Positions 6,386 to 11,213 of a stretch of 11,213 nt of DNA are shown here, one piece after another. A program made the translations under genes and the position numbers. The stretch covers positions 1 to 11,213 of the forward strand of contig JAUXAH010000044.1 in the NCBI GenBank assembly GCA_030614945.1, read 5' to 3'. Each line of letters opens with the position of its first letter. Within the stretch, counting starts at the first letter, position 1. This DNA is from Phycisphaerae bacterium. Lineage in GTDB: Bacteria > Planctomycetota > Phycisphaerae > Sedimentisphaerales > SG8-4. Under the pieces are notes generated by a model that saw only the letters and a list, made by a program, of their open reading frames with translations, searched no databases and had not been told where the DNA came from.

Positions 6386-8728
6386 ATGAAAACCAAAGAC
6401 CGAAAAACTATAATTAAAAATTTAAGCTTTTTGGGTTTTACACTGGGGTTTTGCGTTTTTAGCTTTTCGCTTTTAGCTTATTTGTCGAGTTCTGCTTGTT
6501 GGGCGGTTAGCAGTAAGATTACACGTCACGCCAGCAGTTCGGATTTGTTGAAGGGTGAAACTGAAAATATTGTGATTGGCTCGCGGGGGACTATTCAACT
6601 CGGGCGGGCGGCCGAGACGCTGCTTCCCGAGTTCGAAGATGTTTGGTCGATAAACAGCATCGTTGTAAGCGGTGGGACGGTTTACATCGGCACAAGTCCT
6701 AACGGCGGTATTTACAAATACAGCCTCGACAAACTGACAAGGATTTATCCGCTGGAATCAGAAAAAGACGAAAACGCAGAACAGAACAGAGAGCCAAACG
6801 ATGTAAACGAGCCTGGTGATGCGAACGAGCCTGGCGATGCGAATGCGGTCGAGACCGAGCAATATCTATCGAACGAGCATATTTTTGCGATGGCAACCGA
6901 CGTGGCCGGCAGGCTTTTAGTTGGTATAAGCGGCGACAAATGCAAACTGTGCCGGTTCGAAGCGGGCAAAATTGAGGTGATTTTTGAGCCGAATTCGGCT
7001 GAAGACCGGACCAAATATATCTTCGTGATAGATATTGATGATGGTGGTAATATTTACTTGGGAACCGGGCCGGAAGGCAAGGTTTATCAGCTTGACCCAT
7101 TGGGAAAAGAAGCACAGCTTGTTTACGATAGTCCGGACAAAAACATACTTTCACTGGTGGCCGGACAGGACGGCTTTGTTTATGCAGGAAGCGACAGCAG
7201 GGGACTGGTATATAAGATAAACCCACGCACTAAAACAACTACCGTTTTATACGATAGCGACCAGCCGGAGATTACTGCACTATTATTTACAGAGAATGTC
7301 CCCGCTTCAATCAGGGGCCTGTATGCAGCGGCGACATCGGCTAAGATTATTGAGGCCCAGACGAAATTTGCTTCCCAATTGCCTTCGACTGGTCGGCCTG
7401 AGACTAAAGCCCAAAAGAAAGGTGCCGGCAAGAGCGAAGGCGACCTCAAACTTAAAATCGCAAATACAAAAAGCCGAGCCGATGATAAATCGGCCAAAAG
7501 ACCGACGCCGATCCGTAAACCAGCCGGGCCGGGCAAAGCCAGTTACATATACAAGATAACCAAGGACGGCTTCGTAACTGATATATTTAGTGAGACGGTG
7601 GTCTTCTTCTGCCTGGCGGTGCAAGATGAAAAGTTGCTTCTCGGAACTGGAAACAGCGCCCAGCTTTTTACTGTCGAACCGGCCTCGGAGCAAGAAGCAA
7701 TTATCTATGAGGATGAGCAGGCATCACAGATAACCGCGATAGCTGTGGCCGCCGACGAAGTGTATCTTGGAACAGCGAATCCTGCGAAGCTGATAAAGTT
7801 AAGTTCCGGCTTTGCTTCCGAGGGAACTTACACTTCTGACCTTATCGATGCCGGCCAGCCGGCAAAGTGGGGCAAGCTGCAAATCGAGGCCGATATTCCG
7901 CGAGGGTGCAAGGTTCGCCTGGCTTCTCGCAGCGGAAACGTTAAAGATGTAAACGACCCGACTTTTTCCGACTGGACCGAGCTGCTGGAAGTGACAGAGC
8001 CGGTACAGTTGCGATGCCCGCTCGGCAGATTCTGCCAGTATAAACTTGTGTTGCAAAGCGAAAATGGTCTCCAGAGTCCGCTCATAAGGGAGATTGCTGT
8101 TGCCAGTACTGTCCCGAATTTGGCGCCAAAGGTCGAATCGGTCAGCGTTAGTCGAATTAGCGCGGCCGGTAAAGCAGGAATGTTCAAAATCGGCTATAAG
8201 GCCAAAGACGATAACGGTGACAAGCTCATTTACAAAATAGATTTTAGAAAAATTGGAAGAACAAACTGGATTGAGCTGAAAGACGAGCTCGAAGCGGACA
8301 GCTTCGAATGGAACGGAAAGAGCGTTGAAGACGGTCGATACGAGGTCAGAATAACCGCAAGCGACGAGAGAAGCAATACCACCACAACGAAGCTGACGGG
8401 CAGTAGAGTAAGTGAGGCGGTAGTAGTTGATAACACTGCGCCGGTTATTAAAACAGTCCCTATCGAGAAGGATAAGAAAACCGTAACGCTGAAGCTGCAA
8501 GTATCTGATGAATTTAGTGCGATAGGAAAGGTACATTATACCGTTGACAGTAATGCCGAATGGATAGGGGCTCTGCCGGATGATTTGGTCTATGATACTA
8601 CGGACGAGGATTTTACGATTGTTATTGAAGAGCTGGAGGTCGGCGAGCATATAATCGCAGTTAGAGTCAGTGATGACGTTGGCAATACAACGTATAAAAC
8701 CTTCGAGGTCAATGTGACGGGCAGCTAA
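6386..8728 (+). CDS. Secreted beta-propeller protein with C-terminal Ig/fibronectin-like domains
   Basis: 780 residues. A basic N-terminus and hydrophobic stretch (about 13-38), followed by SSSACWA, form a signal peptide. Blade-like repeats of the form VYIGTSPNGGIYKY occur near residues 99, 177, 223, 265, 417 and 459, so a propeller of about six or seven blades is likely. Two low-complexity inserts break the pattern: an acidic Asn/Pro/Glu run near 130-155 containing NEPGDA twice, and a Lys/Ala-rich linker near 340-385. Residues from about 475 to 590 form a separate beta domain (SDLIDAG, then a W and SGN motif). From about 590 to the end, two Ig or fibronectin-III-like domains are visible (YKAKDDNGDKL; VVDNTAPVIKT). 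AGGAG at 6375-6379 overlaps the upstream TAG stop, so translation is coupled to the S55 gene. Extracytoplasmic binding or scaffold role is inferred; no catalytic motif is seen. Confidence 0.8.
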   Translation: MKTKDRKTIIKNLSFLGFTLGFCVFSFSLLAYLSSSACWAVSSKITRHASSSDLLKGETENIVIGSRGTIQLGRAAETLLPEFEDVWSINSIVVSGGTVYIGTSPNGGIYKYSLDKLTRIYPLESEKDENAEQNREPNDVNEPGDANEPGDANAVETEQYLSNEHIFAMATDVAGRLLVGISGDKCKLCRFEAGKIEVIFEPNSAEDRTKYIFVIDIDDGGNIYLGTGPEGKVYQLDPLGKEAQLVYDSPDKNILSLVAGQDGFVYAGSDSRGLVYKINPRTKTTTVLYDSDQPEITALLFTENVPASIRGLYAAATSAKIIEAQTKFASQLPSTGRPETKAQKKGAGKSEGDLKLKIANTKSRADDKSAKRPTPIRKPAGPGKASYIYKITKDGFVTDIFSETVVFFCLAVQDEKLLLGTGNSAQLFTVEPASEQEAIIYEDEQASQITAIAVAADEVYLGTANPAKLIKLSSGFASEGTYTSDLIDAGQPAKWGKLQIEADIPRGCKVRLASRSGNVKDVNDPTFSDWTELLEVTEPVQLRCPLGRFCQYKLVLQSENGLQSPLIREIAVASTVPNLAPKVESVSVSRISAAGKAGMFKIGYKAKDDNGDKLIYKIDFRKIGRTNWIELKDELEADSFEWNGKSVEDGRYEVRITASDERSNTTTTKLTGSRVSEAVVVDNTAPVIKTVPIEKDKKTVTLKLQVSDEFSAIGKVHYTVDSNAEWIGALPDDLVYDTTDEDFTIVIEELEVGEHIIAVRVSDDVGNTTYKTFEVNVTGS
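6806..6841 (+). repeat. 18-base tandem repeat inside the propeller gene
   Basis: AACGAGCCTGGTGATGCG (6806-6823) is followed directly by a copy with one base change (6824-6841), and a degenerate copy precedes it. It encodes NEPGDA twice in a variable acidic insert between propeller blades. The single difference is silent. Length variation by slippage would keep the frame. Confidence 0.8.
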
Positions 8729-8731
8729 GAG

Positions 8732-8753
8732 TTTTTAGTTTTGGGTTTTTAGT
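8732..8753 (+). repeat. T-rich direct repeat between the propeller and fumarase genes
   Basis: TTTTTAGT occurs at 8732-8739 and again at 8746-8753 in the 41-base gap before the fumarase gene. There is no stem upstream that would make it an intrinsic terminator, and no promoter was recognised in it. Confidence 0.5.
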
Positions 8754-8769
8754 CTTAAGTTCAATTATC

Positions 8770-9633
8770 GTGCGATACATTAAGTTTGAAAAAATCGCCG
8801 AGATTGTCGAATCGCTTTGCGTATCGGCTGCTTATGAACTGCCCGACGATGTTTTAGCTGCTCTTAAAGAGGCGCAGCGCAAAGAAACCAATTCGGGGGC
8901 GGCAAAGATATTAAATCAGCTTGTCGAAAATGCACGCATAGCAAAGGAAGATAAAATACCACTGTGTCAGGATACCGGTCTGGCGGTAGTCTTTGTGCAG
9001 CAGGGTGCCGAGGTTGCTGTTAAACCTGCTGCCGGAGATAGCGATACGACGCTGTTCGATGCAATCAACGCCGGTGTTGCGGCCGGCTGTGAAAAAGGAT
9101 TTCTTAGAAAAAGCGTTGTTTCTGACCCCCTCGATAAACGCAAGAACACCGGCACGAACACACCTGCCATAATCCATCATTCGATTGTTCCGGGTGATAA
9201 GCTGAAAATAACTATTATCGCCAAGGGCGGCGGCTCTGAGAACAAGAGTCGGTTCAGGATGTTTAAGCCTACCGCAGAAAGAAAAGAGATAATTGATTGG
9301 ATCGTTGATGTTGTCGGGACAGCCGGTGCTGATGCCTGTCCGCCGTTTGTTGTTGGGGTGGGAATTGGGGGCGATTTTGAACTAAGCTCTCTGTTGAGTA
9401 AAAAAGCACTGTGCCGAAATCTGCGTGAGAAAAACGAAGACGGATTTTACGCTGAACTTGAAGCGGATTTGATTTCCAGAATCAATGCGCTTGGCCTGGG
9501 CCCGCAGGGGCTTGGCGGCGATACTACCGCTTTGGCTTGTTTAGTCGAGACTGCTCCGTGCCACATTGCCTCACTGCCGGTGGCGGTCAATATCGAATGC
9601 CACAGCCACCGGCACAAATCTGCAATTATTTAG
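8770..9633 (+). CDS. Class I fumarate hydratase / L-tartrate dehydratase alpha subunit
   Basis: Iron-sulfur hydro-lyase alpha subunit of the FumA/TtdA family; class I fumarases interconvert fumarate and malate using a [4Fe-4S] cluster. The 287 residues cover the whole alpha region. Likely cluster cysteines are C66 in LCQDTG, C190 in ADACPPF and C277 in VNIECHSH, with the conserved GGGSENKS (153-160) and GLGPQGLGGDTTA (242-254) between them. The start is GTG at 8770: the first residues (MRYIKFEKIAEIVESL) align with normal family N-termini and no earlier start is available. No Shine-Dalgarno sequence precedes it, which is odd here. The beta subunit, normally the next gene or a fused C-terminal domain, is absent from the window. 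Fumarase versus tartrate dehydratase cannot be separated by sequence inspection. The gene follows the propeller gene by 41 bases. Confidence 0.92.
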   Translation: MRYIKFEKIAEIVESLCVSAAYELPDDVLAALKEAQRKETNSGAAKILNQLVENARIAKEDKIPLCQDTGLAVVFVQQGAEVAVKPAAGDSDTTLFDAINAGVAAGCEKGFLRKSVVSDPLDKRKNTGTNTPAIIHHSIVPGDKLKITIIAKGGGSENKSRFRMFKPTAERKEIIDWIVDVVGTAGADACPPFVVGVGIGGDFELSSLLSKKALCRNLREKNEDGFYAELEADLISRINALGLGPQGLGGDTTALACLVETAPCHIASLPVAVNIECHSHRHKSAII

Positions 9634-10042
9634 CCGACTGTTCGACCACATCGGCCAGACTCACATCGATATATTGCCCGCCGCTCGTCTGATGACAGTG
9701 CACAGCTAAGCAATTCGAGCCGACTTTCAAGGCCCTGCTCCCCGCCTCCTCAATAGGAACTTGCACATAACTCGTAGTATAGCCCTGCAGCTTCGTGATG
9801 AGCCGGCCATTGATGTAAATCTCGGCATCCTCGTCATGGTGTATCGATAGGCAGAGTTGGTTGAGTTTTTTATCTTTTAACTCAAATATCAGACGTAGTC
9901 AGATGTCCGATGATTTCCACTCGGTGCGGACGACTGACCCTGGTGTACCTTTGGTGCCGAAGCCGCCGCGGCCTTTTTTCCAGGACGAGTCATCGAAGCC
10001 GGGATTTTGCCAGCCGTCTTCGGGCTTGCTCGTAGTGTAACT
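9626..10042 (-). pseudogene. Detached C-terminal domain of the GH2 glycosidase, beyond a premature stop
   Basis: In the same frame as the GH2 gene, 138 more sense-like codons run from after the stop at 10043-10045 to TAA at 9626-9628. They are interrupted only by TGA at 9899-9901. The translation still looks like a protein domain: SYTTSKPEDGWQNPGFDDSS, then after the TGA LRLIFELKDKKLNQLCLS, IHHDEDAEIYINGR and a final NCLAVHCHQTSGG. The pattern suits a beta-sandwich carbohydrate-binding-type domain. Both stops sit where homologous proteins would be expected to have Trp (GIE-W and DI-W-LR), each one G-to-A change from TGG. There is no frameshift. The end overlaps the last 8 bases of the fumarase gene, tail to tail. 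Confidence 0.75.
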
Positions 10043-11213
10043 CTACTCGATACCCCGCTTCTGGGATGTTGGCACAATCGTCTTGATTACCGGCGGCGGC
10101 AGGTAGAGCTTGCGGTTGGCAACAGCGACCTTTTCAGCGTCCGCCTTGACCATCGCTCGGTCGTATGTCATCAGCCCGTTGACCTCGACCTCTACATCCG
10201 TCGTTTGGGTGTACACTGCAGCGCACAGGCCACCACCAATCATCGGCCGCAGCTTGCTTAGCAAAGCTACATAGGCGTTTGTCAGTTGCTCTCTGGTTTC
10301 ATATTTGCGATAGCCCCAGTTTTTTTTCTCTTGCCAGAGGTGCCCTTTTACCGGCAGCCCCAGACCGCCGAACTCGCCTAACACCGCAGCACGGTCTTCT
10401 TCGACGGGCGGCGCAGCCGGCCCCGGATACTTATGAATGTCGTGCACATCGCCGACCCCCTTGTCCGCCCAGCCGCTGGCATTGTTCACCAGCCGAGTCG
10501 GGTCATCCTGTTTGATCTTCTTCGCAAATCCCTCCGTGTCGTGCTGCCCCCAGCCCTCATTGAACGGCACCCACATGATAATCGATGGGTTATTGTAGTG
10601 GGAGTGGACCAGCCGCATCAACTCCCATTCGAACTGCTTCTTGTCTGCGTCGGTCTTGTTATTGCCATTGGGCATATCCTGCCATACCATCAATCCCAAC
10701 TTATCGCACCAGTAATAGAAACGCGCCGGTTCTATCTTGACGTGTTTTCGCATCATATTGCAGCCGAGCTTCTTCAATACTTCGATGTCATAGCGAAGCG
10801 CCTCATCTGTCGGCGCGGTGTACAATTCATCTGGCCAGAAGCCTTGATCAAGCGGGCCGAATTGAAACAGCGGCTCGTTGTTCAGAAACAGTCGATTTAT
10901 TCCGGCTTCGTCCTTCTTTATCTCTATCTTCCGCATACCAAAGTAGCTTGCAACTTCATCCACCTTCTCCGGGTCTTCAAGTCCGAGCCATAGTGTGATG
11001 CGCAGCCCGTAAAGGAAAGGATCCTCAGGAGACCAGAGCCTCGCGTTCAGAATGGGTACCTCGATTCTTCTAAAACCGTGACCTTTGGCCACCTCTTTGC
11101 TGCCGTCCAACACCGTCACCTCCACGCCGTGCGACTTTGATAAATAGTTACTGTCCAGTTCCACAACGAGGCGGGAGCGCTCAACATCTGGCGTAAGTTT
11201 TAAGCCCTCGATT
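10043..11213 (-). CDS. Glycoside hydrolase family 2 enzyme, 5' end outside window, prematurely stopped
   Basis: Retaining glycosidase of the beta-galactosidase/beta-glucuronidase family. The frame is open from the right edge, so the start and N-terminal sugar-binding domain lie outside the window. The visible part begins in the Ig-like domain (ARLWSPEDPFLYGLRITL) and continues through the TIM barrel. The acid/base is the Glu of PFNEGWGQHD (codon 10556-10558) and the nucleophile the Glu of LGEFGG (codon 10373-10375). WQDMPNGNN and MRKHVKIEP are further barrel motifs. The frame stops at TAG 10043-10045 just after the barrel, but coding potential continues past it. The catalytic domain is complete at its C-terminal side, so the shortened product could still be active. 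GH2 assignment is firm; substrate is not predictable. Confidence 0.9.
   Translation of the reverse strand, partial: IEGLKLTPDVERSRLVVELDSNYLSKSHGVEVTVLDGSKEVAKGHGFRRIEVPILNARLWSPEDPFLYGLRITLWLGLEDPEKVDEVASYFGMRKIEIKKDEAGINRLFLNNEPLFQFGPLDQGFWPDELYTAPTDEALRYDIEVLKKLGCNMMRKHVKIEPARFYYWCDKLGLMVWQDMPNGNNKTDADKKQFEWELMRLVHSHYNNPSIIMWVPFNEGWGQHDTEGFAKKIKQDDPTRLVNNASGWADKGVGDVHDIHKYPGPAAPPVEEDRAAVLGEFGGLGLPVKGHLWQEKKNWGYRKYETREQLTNAYVALLSKLRPMIGGGLCAAVYTQTTDVEVEVNGLMTYDRAMVKADAEKVAVANRKLYLPPPVIKTIVPTSQKRGIE

Noticed and set aside
7799..8650. A 283-residue open frame on the minus strand opposite the propeller gene
   Set aside because: It lies wholly inside the coding region of the propeller protein, its translation shows no domain or motif, and there is no convincing ribosome binding site. 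It is a shadow frame.
9899..10045. Reassignment of TGA or TAG to tryptophan as the reason for the two GH2 stops
   Set aside because: TAG ends the S55 and fumarase genes and TGA ends the pseudouridine synthase, while Trp elsewhere is TGG. A changed code would have to spare all of these.
10433..10993. A 186-residue plus-strand open frame opposite the GH2 gene
   Set aside because: The minus strand has both GH2 catalytic glutamates in conserved contexts here; the plus-strand translation is only its shadow.

Overview
The window looks like a piece of a Planctomycetota chromosome, probably of the Phycisphaerae/Sedimentisphaerales type. This is inferred from the protein set (permuted S55 peptidase plus secreted propeller, membrane-anchored TPR protein, glycoside hydrolase family 2 enzyme) and from dispersed palindromic repeats, not from any marker gene. 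Gene starts mostly carry AGGAG-like ribosome binding sites, and TAA, TAG and TGA are all used as ordinary stops, so the standard bacterial code applies.

Layout. Positions 1-762 hold the last codons of a gene that is probably a TrkH/KtrB potassium channel, then its RCK regulatory subunit (KtrA/TrkA family). Positions 785-1560 hold a promoter-like pair and an overlapping nucleotidyltransferase/HEPN pair of the MntA-HepT type. A small palindrome follows, and its right arm runs into the start codon of an unrecognised 221-residue protein (1612-2277). On the minus strand, 4198 down to 2371 carries a TPR-type membrane protein followed by an RluD-family pseudouridine synthase, behind a good sigma-70-like promoter. 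Plus-strand genes resume at 4439: an S55 peptidase-like protein, a 780-residue secreted beta-propeller/Ig-like protein 9 bases later, and a class I fumarase alpha subunit. Convergent to these, from the right edge to 9626, lies a GH2 glycosidase. Its catalytic part is open, but its C-terminal domain is cut off by two in-frame stops, both where tryptophan is expected.

How the parts fit. Potassium uptake is a two-protein system (channel plus RCK gate). The MNT/HEPN pair is probably a toxin-antitoxin unit. The S55 and propeller genes are tightly coupled and both products look exported, so they probably act together outside the cytoplasm; their substrate is unknown. The fumarase alpha subunit has no beta partner in the window.

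The most interesting structure is three palindromic elements (1574-1616, 4325-4406, about 4480-4566). One is read in frame inside the signal-peptide region of the S55 protein. In two of the three, the right arm contains an ATG at or near a gene start. No entirely new system can be demonstrated from the sequence alone; the S55-propeller pair and the 221-residue protein beside the MNT/HEPN pair are the best candidates.
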